A DNA stretch of 64,000 nucleotides from Thermotalea metallivorans (GCF_001562415.1 NZ_LOEE01000030.1:1-64000), one strand, 5' to 3'; positions 53,948 through 63,525 are shown, counted from the stretch's first letter. The notes: generated by a model from the sequence alone, not told the origin. Translations and numbers: made by a program.

Positions 53948-55129
53948 ATGAAGAAAAGAATTATGTATTTCATGTTTTCTGTTGTAATGATTGTATCTTT
54001 GATTGCTGCAGGTTGTACACCCAAAGGGACGCCGGATACGGGACAGAAAGCTGGGGAACCGGAGGTTGTGAAGGTAGGCTGGATTGGTTCACTTACCGGG
54101 GATCAAGCAGTTTGGGGACAATGTGAACTCAATACCGTGAAAATGATGTTTGAGGAAATAAATGCAAAAGGCGGGCTTTTAGGGAAAAAAGTAGAAGTGA
54201 TCGGCTATGATACCCGCGGGGATGCCACCGAAGCAGTCAATGCCGTAAAAAGATTGACATCACAGGATAAAGTGATTGCAATTATAGGGCCGAATGCCAG
54301 TGGGCAGGCAATAGCTATCTCATCTGTATTGGAAGAAATGAAAGTTCCTGATATCGCAACGGTAGCAACGAATCCGAAAGTTACAGTCGTTGATGGAAAA
54401 GTGAAGCCTTTTAACTTTAGAGTTTGCTTTATCGACCCATATCAAGGTGCTGTAGCGGCAGGATATGCAGCGGATGTTTTAGGATTCAAAAAAGCTGCGA
54501 TTTTGTATGACGTGGCCGATGATTATTCTCAAGGTTTAACAGAATTCTTTGAAAAATATTTTATTGAAAAAGGTGGTCAGATTGTTGCGAAGGAAGCTTT
54601 CAAATCTGGCGATGTCGATTTCAGACCACAGTTGAGCAAGATTAAGGAATCCAATCCTGAAGTAATATTTATGCCTTACTTCTTCAAAGAGGTTGCCTTA
54701 AGTGCAAACCAGGCAAGGGAATTGGGCATCAATGCTGTTTTCATGGGCGGAGACGGATGGCCCTCTGATGTTCTGATTGAAATGGCAAAAGACGCCATCG
54801 AGGGAAGTTATATTGTAAATCACTTGGATTTTAATGATCCAGAAGTACAAGATTTTAAAGCTGCATATAAAGCGAAATACAATAAGTCGGTGGAGTTAAA
54901 CGGCTACTTGGCTTATGATGCCGTAAAATTATTGGAGGCTGCTGTGAACAAGGCTAACAGCCTTGATCCTGTAGCCATAAGGGACGCTTTGGAAACTGCA
55001 AGTGTGAAGGGAATTACTGGTCAAATCAATATTAGCAAGGAAACTCATAATCCGGAAGGAAAAGATGCCGCGATTATTAAGATGGTAAACGGGGAGTATG
55101 TATTCCAACAAAAATATTCAGCAAAATAA
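53948..55129 (+). CDS. livK: Branched-chain amino acid-type ABC transporter, substrate-binding lipoprotein
   Basis: 393 aa. A signal peptide ends in the lipobox IAAGC, so the protein is anchored to the outer face of the membrane. The type I periplasmic-binding fold (Peripla_BP_6) starts VGWIGSLTGDQAVWGQ, with GLLGKKVEVIGYDTRGD and IIGPNASGQAIAISSVLEE. Family members bind Leu/Ile/Val but also amides, urea or short-chain acids, so the substrate is not fixed. AAAGGAGGG precedes ATG 53948. It is the first gene of a five-gene liv operon; the 270-bp gap upstream is AT-rich with no clear operator. Confidence 0.93.
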   Translation: MKKRIMYFMFSVVMIVSLIAAGCTPKGTPDTGQKAGEPEVVKVGWIGSLTGDQAVWGQCELNTVKMMFEEINAKGGLLGKKVEVIGYDTRGDATEAVNAVKRLTSQDKVIAIIGPNASGQAIAISSVLEEMKVPDIATVATNPKVTVVDGKVKPFNFRVCFIDPYQGAVAAGYAADVLGFKKAAILYDVADDYSQGLTEFFEKYFIEKGGQIVAKEAFKSGDVDFRPQLSKIKESNPEVIFMPYFFKEVALSANQARELGINAVFMGGDGWPSDVLIEMAKDAIEGSYIVNHLDFNDPEVQDFKAAYKAKYNKSVELNGYLAYDAVKLLEAAVNKANSLDPVAIRDALETASVKGITGQINISKETHNPEGKDAAIIKMVNGEYVFQQKYSAK

Positions 55130-55192
55130 TGCTGTAGCAGAGGGGGTATACCCCTCTCTATTATTCATTGACAAACAAGGGGAGGTAAATAG

Positions 55193-56071
55193 ATGGCTGG
55201 TTTTATGCAGCAGATTATAAACGGACTTTCCATTGGAAGTGTATATGCATTAATGGCCGTGGGATATTCCCTAGTTTACAGTATTATGAATTTTAGTAAT
55301 TTTGCCCACGGCGGTGTTATCATGATAGGAGCATATATTGGTTTTTTCTTGCTTGCAGCATATAAAATGCCTTTTTATGTGGCTTTTGCATTAGCCGGTG
55401 CGGGTGCCGGCCTGTTGGCGCTGATCATAGAAAGAGTAGCATACTCACCATTGAGAAAGAGAAAAGCACCATTTTTGTATTTTATTATCTCTGCCATGGG
55501 GGCATCGATTTTTCTTGAAAATATTGTTATTGCTACCATAGGTCCTACTTTTAAGACCTACCCGAAAGTTTTTTCGACACAACCCATTACAGTCGGAAGT
55601 TTATCCGTCGGTAGGCTTGATTTGATTATGTTTGTTATATCTGCTATCAGCTTAGCTATTCTTATATTTGTTATTGAGAAGACAAAAATAGGAATGGCGA
55701 TTCGTGGTACTGCTTACAGTGTCCGCGCCAGTGCTTTGATGGGTGTAAACACGGATCACGTCATCATGATTGTTTTTGGACTGGGAGGATTGCTGGGAGG
55801 AATTGCCGGTATGTTGTTTGGAATGAAGTATACGGTATATCCTCAGATCGGTTTTATCACGATAAAATCTTTTATTGCTGCGGTTTTTGGTGGATTAGGA
55901 AGTTTGCCCGGTGCAGTGATCGGCTCGGTATTGCTTGGAATTATTGAAACACTAACTTCAGGATATTTATCTTCCCAATTTAGAGATTTGATTGCCTTTG
56001 CGTTGCTCATTGTGGTTCTTATTGTTCGTCCTATGGGCTTGATGGGCAAATTTACCGAGGACAAGGCATAA
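55193..56071 (+). CDS. livH: Branched-chain amino acid-type ABC permease LivH
   Basis: 292 aa, about eight membrane helices. GLSIGSVYALMAVGYSLVYS and MNFSNFAHGGVIMIGAY are the LivH hallmarks, and AVFGGLGSLPGAVIGS contains the conserved loop that docks on the ATPase. It forms the membrane channel with LivM. GGGGAGG precedes ATG 55193. Confidence 0.95.
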   Translation: MAGFMQQIINGLSIGSVYALMAVGYSLVYSIMNFSNFAHGGVIMIGAYIGFFLLAAYKMPFYVAFALAGAGAGLLALIIERVAYSPLRKRKAPFLYFIISAMGASIFLENIVIATIGPTFKTYPKVFSTQPITVGSLSVGRLDLIMFVISAISLAILIFVIEKTKIGMAIRGTAYSVRASALMGVNTDHVIMIVFGLGGLLGGIAGMLFGMKYTVYPQIGFITIKSFIAAVFGGLGSLPGAVIGSVLLGIIETLTSGYLSSQFRDLIAFALLIVVLIVRPMGLMGKFTEDKA

Positions 56072-56086
56072 GGAGGTGACGCGTCC

Positions 56087-56974
56087 ATGGATTGGTTTTA
56101 TATTCAAGGGATTTTGATTCTAGCTGGCATCAATCTATTGGCCGTACTTGGATTGTCATTATTAACAGGGTTTACAGGTCTATTTTCCTTTGGACATGCG
56201 GGTTTTATGGCCATTGGGGCTTATACAACGGCAATTATGTCGGTGAAGTTGCATTTGCCTTTTATTCCATCTTTAATGATCGGAGGACTTATTGCTGCCC
56301 TGGTAAGTTTACTGATTGGAAAACTTACGTTAAATTTAAAAGGTGATTACTTTTGTATCGCCACCTTGGGATTGGGAGAGGCGATACGATTGATTTTAGA
56401 CAATGTTCAATATCTTGGCGGTGCCAGGGGTTGGCCTGGAATTCCACTGAAAACTACTTTGCTCAATGTTGTGATTATTGATATCATTGGTATTATTATT
56501 CTTGTGAATTTGATTCGATCAAAGCATGGGAGAAATATGATTGCTATTCGAGAAGAAGAAATGGCTTCCCAGATTATCGGCATCAATGTATTTCGATATA
56601 AAATGATTTCATTGATGATCAGTGCCATATATGCCGGGGTTGCCGGCGGAATGCTGGGACACTATTTAGGATTTTTGCAGCCAAAAATGTTTCAAATTGT
56701 TAAGTCAACGGAACTAACCATTATTGTCATCTTCGGGGGCTTAGGCAGTATATCGGGAAGCGTACTGGGAGCGCTGGTACTAACTTCTCTGCCTGAAATG
56801 CTGAGGACATTTGCCCAATGGAGGCTGGTTGTTTATGGAATTGCTGTAATTTTTATTATGATATCCAGACCCCAAGGGTTAATGGGAGGACATGAATTTT
56901 CTTTCCATGCCGTTAAAAAAATTATCTCTTCCATGTTTTACAGAAAGAAACAGCGGGGATTAGGAGGGAGATAA
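56087..56974 (+). CDS. livM: Branched-chain amino acid-type ABC permease LivM
   Basis: 295 aa, about eight helices. LAVLGLSLLTGFTGLFSFGHAGFM and the docking loop FGGLGSISGSVLGALVL are typical of LivM. It lacks the long N-terminal extension of the enteric protein. AAGGAGGTGA precedes ATG 56087, and livG starts four bases after its stop. Confidence 0.95.
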   Translation: MDWFYIQGILILAGINLLAVLGLSLLTGFTGLFSFGHAGFMAIGAYTTAIMSVKLHLPFIPSLMIGGLIAALVSLLIGKLTLNLKGDYFCIATLGLGEAIRLILDNVQYLGGARGWPGIPLKTTLLNVVIIDIIGIIILVNLIRSKHGRNMIAIREEEMASQIIGINVFRYKMISLMISAIYAGVAGGMLGHYLGFLQPKMFQIVKSTELTIIVIFGGLGSISGSVLGALVLTSLPEMLRTFAQWRLVVYGIAVIFIMISRPQGLMGGHEFSFHAVKKIISSMFYRKKQRGLGGR

Positions 56975-56977
56975 GAG

Positions 56978-57751
56978 ATGAATATTCTGGAGTTTAACAA
57001 TGTGACAAAGCAATTCGGTGGTTTAACGGCCGTAGGAAATGTGGATTTTCAGGTTGCAAAAGACAGCATTTTTGGATTGATTGGTCCCAATGGCGCAGGA
57101 AAAACAACAATTTTCAATTTAATTACAGGTATTTATCATGTAACAGAGGGAGAGATTCTTTTTGAAGGAAAAAGAATCAATGGTCTTCAACCTTATCAGA
57201 TTGCCCAATTGGGTATAACGAGAACCTTCCAAAATATAAGATTGTTTAAAAAACTAACCATCTATGAGAATATTCTTACTGCCTGCCATGAAAACGGTAA
57301 CTATGGCATCTTTGATGCAATCCTCCGAAATGGGAAGTATAAAAAACAGGAAAGAATCATGCACGAAAAGACCCAGACATTAATGGAGATTATGGGACTT
57401 GAAGATAGAAAAGATATCATTGCGGCCAATTTGCCTTACGGCTGGCAAAGACGATTGGAGATCGCCAGAGCTTTGGCTTCCAATCCCAAGCTGCTTCTTT
57501 TGGATGAGCCCGCGGCAGGAATGAACCCTGATGAAACCTTAAAACTAATGACGTTGATTCATGAAATCAGAAAGCAGTTCAAAGTGACGATGATAGTCAT
57601 TGAGCATCATATGGATTTGATTATGGGTGTCTGCGATAAAATTATGGTATTAAACTTTGGACAAAAACTTGCAGAGGGTACTGCCCAAGAAATTCAAGAA
57701 AATAAGAAAGTTATTGAAGCCTATCTTGGGGAGGAGGAAATGCATTGTTAA
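56978..57751 (+). CDS. livG: ABC transporter ATPase LivG
   Basis: 257 aa. GPNGAGKTTIFNLITG (Walker A), NLPYGWQRRLEIARAL (signature, degenerate as in this family), and LLLDEPAAGMNPDE (Walker B). The C-terminal GQKLAEGTAQEIQ segment is a Liv-type regulator tail. It powers transport with LivF. Its end overlaps livF by seven bases. Confidence 0.95.
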   Translation: MNILEFNNVTKQFGGLTAVGNVDFQVAKDSIFGLIGPNGAGKTTIFNLITGIYHVTEGEILFEGKRINGLQPYQIAQLGITRTFQNIRLFKKLTIYENILTACHENGNYGIFDAILRNGKYKKQERIMHEKTQTLMEIMGLEDRKDIIAANLPYGWQRRLEIARALASNPKLLLLDEPAAGMNPDETLKLMTLIHEIRKQFKVTMIVIEHHMDLIMGVCDKIMVLNFGQKLAEGTAQEIQENKKVIEAYLGEEEMHC

Positions 57752-58473
57752 GCATCAGAGATCTTAATGTATACTATGGAGGGATTCACGCCTTAAAAGG
57801 TGTTTCGATTGATGTGGAAGAAGGACAGATAGTATCCATTATAGGTGCCAACGGGGCAGGGAAATCTACCCTTTTAAATGCAATCTCGGGAATGGTAAAG
57901 CCAAAGGAAGGGCGTATTTTGTTCAAAGGAAAGGAGCTGCCGCCAGCTCCCCATAAAATCGTGGAACTGGGAATTTCTCAAGTACCTGAAGGCAGGCTGA
58001 TATTTGCGAATTTGACTGTGAAAGATAATCTTATGATGGGAGCTTATTTGCGAAAGGATAAAATAGGTATAGAAAAGGATCTGGAAAAAGTATTTGCGCT
58101 TTTCCCAAGGATGAAGGAACGGATCCATCAGATGGCAGGAACATTGAGCGGAGGGGAACAGCAAATGCTGGCCATTGGAAGAGGATTGATGAGCAATCCC
58201 GACTTGATTCTGTTGGATGAACCGTCCCTTGGCTTAGCCCCGTTGCTGGTAAAGACAATTTTTGACATTATTGAAAGTATCCAACAAATGCGAAAAACCA
58301 TTCTGCTGGTAGAACAGAATGCATATAAAGCCCTTTCTATAGCAGACAAAGCCTATGTACTGGAACAGGGCAAAATTGTAAAAGAGGGCAGCGGAAAAGA
58401 ATTGATAAAGGATAAATCTATACAGGAAGCTTATTTGGGAAAAAAGCAAAAAAGTGAAGAAACACTGGCTTAG
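57745..58473 (+). CDS. livF: ABC transporter ATPase LivF
   Basis: 242 aa from TTG 57745, after GGGGAGGAGG inside livG. GANGAGKSTLLNAISG (Walker A), LSGGEQQMLAIGRGL (signature) and LLDEPSLGLAPLL (Walker B). It pairs with LivG. The operon ends at the hairpin directly after. Confidence 0.96.
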   Translation: MLSIRDLNVYYGGIHALKGVSIDVEEGQIVSIIGANGAGKSTLLNAISGMVKPKEGRILFKGKELPPAPHKIVELGISQVPEGRLIFANLTVKDNLMMGAYLRKDKIGIEKDLEKVFALFPRMKERIHQMAGTLSGGEQQMLAIGRGLMSNPDLILLDEPSLGLAPLLVKTIFDIIESIQQMRKTILLVEQNAYKALSIADKAYVLEQGKIVKEGSGKELIKDKSIQEAYLGKKQKSEETLA

Positions 58474-58488
58474 AGGCTGGTGTTTTTT
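58460..58488 (+). terminator. Terminator of the liv operon
   Basis: AACACTGGC and GCTGGTGTT pair with wobbles around TTAGAG, followed by a T-run. It overlaps the livF stop. Confidence 0.85.
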
Positions 58489-58609
58489 ATGCCCATGGTG
58501 GTTCTCGCAGGTTTATTTCGAGACAGTGAAATCATAAAATCTTTCCAAATATTTCGTTGAAAAACAGCATATCCTAATTTAGAATAAAGGTAGAAGGGAG
58601 GCGAAAACC

Positions 58610-58945
58610 ATCAATAGAAAATATGGAGAGAAAAAGACGGTTTTGAAAGCTTCCATGGGTCTCCTAAAAAGGATTGGTCTTTTGCCTAAATTTTTAAAGG
58701 ATCCTCAGGCTTCCTTATGGAAAAAGCTCATGGTTATTTTAGGAATTGTCTATGTCATCAGTCCCTTTGATATTCTGCCTGATCCTGTGTTGGGATTGGG
58801 ATTTGTGGACGATGCGGTATTGATTGCCTATATGGTATCGAAAATATTCGATGAGTTGGAAAAATATGCGCCGGAAGGTGCGAAAGGGAAATTTGATCGA
58901 GATAAAGTGATAGATCATGTGGAATATAAGATAGACGATGAATAG
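58610..58945 (+). CDS. DUF1232 (YkvA-like) membrane protein
   Basis: About 111 aa if begun at ATC 58610. DUF1232 core: LWKKLMVILGIVYVISPFDILPDPVLGLGFVDD, read here as two halves of a helical hairpin with the YxxSPxDxxPD motif in between. Function unknown; membrane-bound. The start is unusual: GGGAGGCG (58596-58603) is the only good binding site and lies six bases before ATC 58610, while TTG 58643 and ATG 58655 have none. The conservative start is TTG 58643. Confidence 0.8.
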   Translation: MNRKYGEKKTVLKASMGLLKRIGLLPKFLKDPQASLWKKLMVILGIVYVISPFDILPDPVLGLGFVDDAVLIAYMVSKIFDELEKYAPEGAKGKFDRDKVIDHVEYKIDDE

Positions 58946-58971
58946 AGCATCGCGTAGGATGCTCTATTTTT
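58943..58971 (+). terminator. Terminator after the DUF1232 gene
   Basis: TAGAGCATC and GATGCTCTA form a 9-bp stem around GCGTAG, followed by TTTTTA. Confidence 0.88.
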
Positions 58972-59087
58972 ATGGAGAGATGAACTTGCCATAGGAACAA
59001 AGCATTTTTATGGGGGGACATGGGTGTAGAAGGATGTTTTGGGTATTATATAGATGAAATCAGTTACCAGAAGGAGGTTTTGGCTTC

Positions 59088-59627
59088 ATGAAAATCTATA
59101 CTAAAACAGGAGACAAAGGACAAACAAGTTTGTACGATAATAGCAGAATCGAAAAAGACAGTCTTCGGGTAGAAAGTTACGGAACAATAGATGAATTGAA
59201 TTCAAATTTGGGTTTTGCAAGAAATTTTGTAGAAGATGATGGCATTGTAAAAATTTTGTATGATTTGCAAAGAGATCTTTTTAATGTGGCGGGAGAACTG
59301 GCTACAAGGGATAGGAAAAAATTTCCTGAGCGCATCCATGAAGGTCATGTAACGAATTTGGAAAAAATCATTGATGACTATCTTGAAAAGATTGATAAAG
59401 TTGGCAAGTTTATTATACCCGGAAGCAATAAAGCCAGTGCGTCCCTCCATGTGGCCAGAACCGTATGCAGAAGGGCAGAAAGAAAGATTTTGGCATTGCG
59501 ACGGGAAGAAGAAGTGAGTGAAATTTTGATCAAATATGTAAACCGCTTGTCCGATGTGCTCTATACGTTGGCAAGATATTTGGAAACAGAATTAAAATAT
59601 GTGGAATTTCAAAAGCCATCAAAATAG
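59088..59627 (+). CDS. Cob(I)alamin adenosyltransferase, PduO type
   Basis: 179 aa. The N-terminal ATP motif is YTKTGDKGQTSLYD, and the Arg-rich helix is RTVCRRAERKILAL, both diagnostic. It transfers adenosyl from ATP to corrinoid to make adenosylcobalamin. No cobalamin riboswitch or B12-enzyme gene is next to it. AAGGAGG precedes ATG 59088. Confidence 0.95.
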   Translation: MKIYTKTGDKGQTSLYDNSRIEKDSLRVESYGTIDELNSNLGFARNFVEDDGIVKILYDLQRDLFNVAGELATRDRKKFPERIHEGHVTNLEKIIDDYLEKIDKVGKFIIPGSNKASASLHVARTVCRRAERKILALRREEEVSEILIKYVNRLSDVLYTLARYLETELKYVEFQKPSK

Positions 59628-59739
59628 ATGAGTGAACGAATAAAAAACACGAACATTTATACAAAATATTAATAGAATGTACATTTTCTAGAAAAATTGT
59701 GTTATAATGATGATAGCAATGTGAAAGAGGTGAAAAAGG

Positions 59740-60279
59740 ATGGAAAAAGACATCAAAGAAATTTTATTTTCTAGGGAAGAAATAGAGAAAAAAATTGGGG
59801 AATTAGGCAATAAAATTGCGGATGACTATCGGGGGAAAGATTTGGTTTTGGTAGGCGTATTAAAAGGTGCCAATGTATTTATGAGTGATTTGATGCGGAA
59901 AATCAATATCCCCCTGACCATAGATTTTATGGCTGTAACCAGTTACGGATTGTCTACGGAAAGTTCCGGGGTAGTAAAAATATTAAAAGATTTGGATCAT
60001 AGCATTGAAGATAAAGATGTGTTGGTTGTCGAAGATATTATTGATACAGGTCTTACCTTGCATTACTTGTGTGAAAATTTACTATCCAGAAAGCCGAAAA
60101 GTTTGAAAATATGTGCTTTGCTTGATAAGCCTGACAGGAGAAAGATAGATATTCCAATAGACTATAAAGGATTTGACATTCCTGATGAATTTATTGTGGG
60201 ATATGGAATTGATTATGCGGAACAATATAGGAATCTGCCTTATATTGCTGCCTTAAAGAGAGAAGTATATGAAAAGTAA
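59740..60279 (+). CDS. hpt: Hypoxanthine phosphoribosyltransferase
   Basis: 179 aa. The PRPP-binding motif VLVVEDIIDTGLTL is clear, with VGVLKGANVFMSDL near residue 45 and the FIVGYGIDYAEQYRNLPYI end typical of Hpt. It salvages hypoxanthine and guanine with PRPP. GAGGTG precedes ATG 59740. TATAAT at 59703-59708 may be the -10 of its own promoter. Confidence 0.96.
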   Translation: MEKDIKEILFSREEIEKKIGELGNKIADDYRGKDLVLVGVLKGANVFMSDLMRKINIPLTIDFMAVTSYGLSTESSGVVKILKDLDHSIEDKDVLVVEDIIDTGLTLHYLCENLLSRKPKSLKICALLDKPDRRKIDIPIDYKGFDIPDEFIVGYGIDYAEQYRNLPYIAALKREVYEK

Positions 60280-60400
60280 AGGATTGTATTTGTACGATTT
60301 GATAAGAGGGCAAGGAAAGATGGTATCGGCAAGAATAAAAAATCATAGGAACTCCTATACTAATATTGTGGATTCCCTATATAGATAAAGGAGTGATATG

Positions 60401-60574
60401 ATGCAGCCTGCTGTGAATTTTGAAGAAATTAAAGAAAGATTTAGAAAAGCCAGCGTTGATGAAAAAATAGAAATTTATACAACTACCCAAGGCTTGACTG
60501 TAGAACAATTTAAGGAGCTGTTAAGGATGTTTCCACTGCAGCATCTGGATAAACTGGAAAGGGCCATGGGATAG
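60401..60574 (+). CDS. Small acidic/basic helical protein, 57 aa, unknown
   Basis: ATG 60401 lies seven bases after AAAGGAG. The product is MQPAVNFEEIKERFRKASVD, a middle EIYTTTQGLTVEQFKELLRM, and FPLQHLDKLERAMG. It looks like three helices. The family is unknown to me. A strong terminator follows. It is too short for most gene tables but has a good binding site and protein-like codons. Confidence 0.65.
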   Translation: MQPAVNFEEIKERFRKASVDEKIEIYTTTQGLTVEQFKELLRMFPLQHLDKLERAMG

Positions 60575-60620
60575 AGGGGCTAACCATAAATCATCTTATG
60601 TTCATGATGAACCATGGAAA

Positions 60621-60673
60621 AGAACCTCCTTGCTCAAATGGTAACCGGTATTTGCAAGGAGCTTCTTTTTTTT
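60621..60673 (+). terminator. Terminator after the 57-aa gene
   Basis: CTCCTTGC...AAAT and ATTTGCAAGGAG pair with a two-base bulge around a ten-base loop, followed by a T-run of eight or more. Confidence 0.85.
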
Positions 60674-60776
60674 ACTGGAAAAAATCATTGTATTTTTGTC
60701 AAAAATGTTTAAGGCATATTGCGAATGGATAATTATATACATGTAATAATTGAAACTTCAGAGGGAGGATGATAGC

Positions 60777-61118
60777 ATGAAATTATTCAAGTGTCAAGTA
60801 TGCAATTATATCCATACGGGAAATGAGGCGCCTGAAAGATGTCCGAAATGTGGAGCACCGAGGGAGAAATTTGTGGAACTTAATGAAGAGGAGACCACAA
60901 AGGTTGTACGTTCTGAATTTACAAATGGTTTGCACATGGAACTTTATAATATTCTTCAAGAAGTTGAAGATATTTCCGATGCAGGAATTGAAGATGATTT
61001 GGATCCCGGATGTGTTGCTATATTCCATAAGGCCAAGGAGCAAGCCCTTTTATTGAGAAAGATGATTGTGGCGGAACTTGAGATCCACATGAAAAAGGGC
61101 AAATGGGGAGTTGAATAA
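60777..61118 (+). CDS. Rubredoxin-like domain protein
   Basis: 113 aa from ATG 60777, after GAGGGAGG. The N-terminus holds the iron or zinc site [20 protein letters not shown], as in the rubredoxin-like end of rubrerythrin. The rest (residues 40-113) is helical, without the ferritin-like diiron ligands (no ExxH pair seen), so it is not a full rubrerythrin. An electron-transfer or oxidative-stress role is plausible. Confidence 0.88.
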   Translation: MKLFKCQVCNYIHTGNEAPERCPKCGAPREKFVELNEEETTKVVRSEFTNGLHMELYNILQEVEDISDAGIEDDLDPGCVAIFHKAKEQALLLRKMIVAELEIHMKKGKWGVE

Positions 61119-61140
61119 GAGCACTGGGTGCTCTTTTTTT
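61117..61140 (+). terminator. Terminator after the rubredoxin-like gene
   Basis: GAGCAC and GTGCTC pair around TGG, with flanking A and T runs giving a tail of seven T. Confidence 0.88.
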
Positions 61141-61236
61141 CTTGAAAGGCCTTGGAAAATAGAAATCTTTATAGTAAGATGAAAGGGGAGCAGAAATAAT
61201 TTTATTATTTTAAGCACCAGAGGAGGCGCTATATCG

Positions 61237-61809
61237 ATGAAGGCTTTGGTCATACTGGGGAGTCCCAGGAGTAAAAAGAATACAGACATTTTGCTTGATC
61301 AAGTAATCAAGGGTTTATCTTCTAAGCAGATGGAAATTGAAAAAATTTTGTTGGGCCAGCTGACGATCCGCCCCTGCATTGCCTGCAATGCCTGTGGCAA
61401 GACAGGGCATTGCTTTATGAAAGATGACATGGGAGAAATCTATAGAAAATTTGACCAATCGGATATTATTGTTTTAGGATCACCTTTATATTTCAACTCT
61501 ATTACGGGAATTGCGAAGATGATGATTGACCGGTGCCAGGCACTCTGGTCCAGCAAATATATATTCCGTCAACCCTCCATCGATAGAAACAAAAAAAGAA
61601 AAGGTGCTTTTATTTGTACTGCCGGAGGAAAGCAGTCAGAGCATGGTTTTATTGGTGCTACTGTTGTAATGGAGTTATTTTTTAAAGCTATCAATACCGA
61701 TTATACATATAATCTGCTGGTAGACAATACCGATAAGGTGTTTACGGGAGAACGTTCCGATGTTCTTGAAAAGGCTTATGCCATCGGCCAGGCATTGGCA
61801 GATTTTTAG
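61237..61809 (+). CDS. NADPH-dependent FMN reductase-like flavoprotein
   Basis: 190 aa, flavodoxin-like fold. [17 protein letters not shown] binds the FMN phosphate. [21 protein letters not shown] carries Cys residues typical of the iron-sulphur flavoprotein or WrbA-like group, and [21 protein letters not shown] follows. It probably reduces flavins or quinones. GGAGG precedes ATG 61237. Confidence 0.9.
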   Translation: MKALVILGSPRSKKNTDILLDQVIKGLSSKQMEIEKILLGQLTIRPCIACNACGKTGHCFMKDDMGEIYRKFDQSDIIVLGSPLYFNSITGIAKMMIDRCQALWSSKYIFRQPSIDRNKKRKGAFICTAGGKQSEHGFIGATVVMELFFKAINTDYTYNLLVDNTDKVFTGERSDVLEKAYAIGQALADF

Positions 61810-61822
61810 GGGAGGTGATCGC

Positions 61823-62128
61823 ATGGTGATTGTAGAAACAACCATTGTACCTCTGGGAACTGGCAACCCCAGCATTAGTTCCTATGTGGCTGCATGTCAT
61901 AAGGTACTTCAGGAAGAAAGCAGGGTCCGATATCAACTGACACCCATGGGAACAATTATTGAAGGAGATTTGGATATCATCCTGCAGGTGATACGAAAAA
62001 TGCATGAAGTGCCCTTTGAAAATGGTGCCTTAAGGGTATCTACCACCATCAAAATCGATGACCGGAGGGACAAGGTTGCTACCATGGATGGGAAAGTGAA
62101 TGCAGTACAAGAAAAACTGGCAAAATAG
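61823..62128 (+). CDS. MTH1187-family thiamine-binding protein
   Basis: 101 aa from ATG 61823 after GGGGAGGTGATC. UPF0045/DUF77 fold: [19 protein letters not shown] and [18 protein letters not shown] are typical. Family members such as B. subtilis YqgV bind thiamine or its pyrimidine part. It starts 13 bases after the flavoprotein gene, so they are in one operon. Confidence 0.9.
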   Translation: MVIVETTIVPLGTGNPSISSYVAACHKVLQEESRVRYQLTPMGTIIEGDLDIILQVIRKMHEVPFENGALRVSTTIKIDDRRDKVATMDGKVNAVQEKLAK

Positions 62129-62157
62129 CAAGGGGGACAAAAATCTTCCTTGCTATT
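62124..62157 (+). terminator. Terminator after the thiamine-binding protein gene
   Basis: AATAGCAAGG and CCTTGCTATT form a 10-bp stem around a 14-base loop, with TCCTT following. Confidence 0.75.
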
Positions 62158-62264
62158 CCTTCGTTGATTCATTTGATTTTTGAAAGACATAGAGATATAA
62201 TATATGAGTATTCTGTATACATCACATTTTATTTTTATATAAATAAATTTAGGAGGGATTTTAC

Positions 62265-62837
62265 ATGTCCAACATGAAAGTGCCTGTAGGTTTATCCAAC
62301 AGACATATCCATTTAAGCAAGGAGCACATCGATATTTTATTCGGCGAGGGCTATGAATTGACAAAGATGAAGGATTTGTCCCAGCCAGGCCAATATGCGG
62401 CCAATGAAAAGGTAGATATCATTGGGCCGAAGGGAACGCTAAAAGGAGTAAGAGTTTTAGGGCCTGCCAGAAAAGAAACACAAGTAGAAATATCTTTCAC
62501 AGACGGTTTTGTATTAGGAGTAAATCCTCCGGTAAGGGATTCAGGTGATTTGGAAGGAAGTCCGGGGGCTGTGATCAAGGGGCCTAAGGGTGAAGTAACT
62601 ATTGATAAGGGAATCATTGCCGCAGCTAGACATATCCATATGCATACTTCCGATGCGGAAAGAATGGGACTTGTGGACAAACAAACCGTTTGTGTAAAGG
62701 TTGATGGGAAAAGAGGATTAATCTTTGATAATGTTTTAGTAAGAGTACATCCTACCTATGCCCTGGAGATGCATGTAGATATTGATGAGGGAAATGCTGC
62801 TGGATTAAAAAATGGGGATATTGTTGAAATATTATAA
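62265..62837 (+). CDS. pduL: Phosphate propanoyltransferase PduL
   Basis: 190 aa. [21 protein letters not shown] and [15 protein letters not shown] carry the two His sets of the di-zinc site. It swaps acyl groups between CoA and phosphate. There is no N-terminal targeting helix and no shell protein gene near, so it likely serves cytosolic acetyl-CoA/acetyl-phosphate conversion rather than a microcompartment. AGGAGGG precedes ATG 62265; deoC follows after 19 bases. Confidence 0.94.
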   Translation: MSNMKVPVGLSNRHIHLSKEHIDILFGEGYELTKMKDLSQPGQYAANEKVDIIGPKGTLKGVRVLGPARKETQVEISFTDGFVLGVNPPVRDSGDLEGSPGAVIKGPKGEVTIDKGIIAAARHIHMHTSDAERMGLVDKQTVCVKVDGKRGLIFDNVLVRVHPTYALEMHVDIDEGNAAGLKNGDIVEIL

Positions 62838-62856
62838 TACATTGGAGGTTATTTCA

Positions 62857-63525
62857 ATGAATATTGCCAAATACATCGACCATACCATTTTGAAGCCTGA
62901 GACGCAAAAAATCGATGTGATCCGGGTCTGCCAGGAAGCCAAACAATATGGTTTTTATTCTGTCTGTATTAATTCATGCTACGTGCCGTTGGCAAAGGAA
63001 CAGCTGAAAGGAACGGATATCAAAGTAACGGCAGTGGTGGGATTTCCCCTGGGAGCCATGGATATGAAAGCGAAGGCTTATGAAACAAAAGTAGCTGTGG
63101 AAAGGGGAGCTGATGAGATTGATATGGTCATCCATATTGGGGCCCTGAAGGACAAGGATGATGATTATGTAAGGGAAGATATAAAGCGTGTAGTTGCTTC
63201 CTTGAATCAAAACACTTTATTGAAAGTAATCCTTGAAACGTCTTTGCTGACAGAAGAAGAAAAGATCAAAGCCTGTGAATTGTCCATGGAAGCAGGAGCT
63301 CATTTTGTCAAGACTTCTACCGGCTTTTCAACGGGGGGAGCTACTGTAGAAGATGTGCGGCTTATGAAAAGAATTGTCGGCGACCGTTTAGGGGTCAAGG
63401 CTTCCGGTGGCATTCGCAATTATGAAACGGCCATGAAGATGATTGAGGCAGGGGCCACTCGTTTGGGAATCAGTGCTTCTGTTGCAGTGGTTCGTGGTAT
63501 GGAGAGTGAAAATAGCAGCTATTGA
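62857..63525 (+). CDS. deoC: Deoxyribose-phosphate aldolase
   Basis: 222 aa from ATG 62857 after GGAGG. The active-site Lys is in [16 protein letters not shown], and [14 protein letters not shown] holds the second catalytic Lys. It splits deoxyribose-5-phosphate into acetaldehyde and glyceraldehyde-3-phosphate. Pairing with pduL suggests acetaldehyde feeds acyl-CoA and acyl-phosphate. Confidence 0.97.
   Translation: MNIAKYIDHTILKPETQKIDVIRVCQEAKQYGFYSVCINSCYVPLAKEQLKGTDIKVTAVVGFPLGAMDMKAKAYETKVAVERGADEIDMVIHIGALKDKDDDYVREDIKRVVASLNQNTLLKVILETSLLTEEEKIKACELSMEAGAHFVKTSTGFSTGGATVEDVRLMKRIVGDRLGVKASGGIRNYETAMKMIEAGATRLGISASVAVVRGMESENSSY

Noticed and set aside
60728-60752. AT-rich near-palindrome before the rubredoxin-like gene, considered as a PerR or Fur box
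   Set aside because: Only the central TACATGTA is symmetric; the flanks do not fit the TTATAATNATTATAA pattern.
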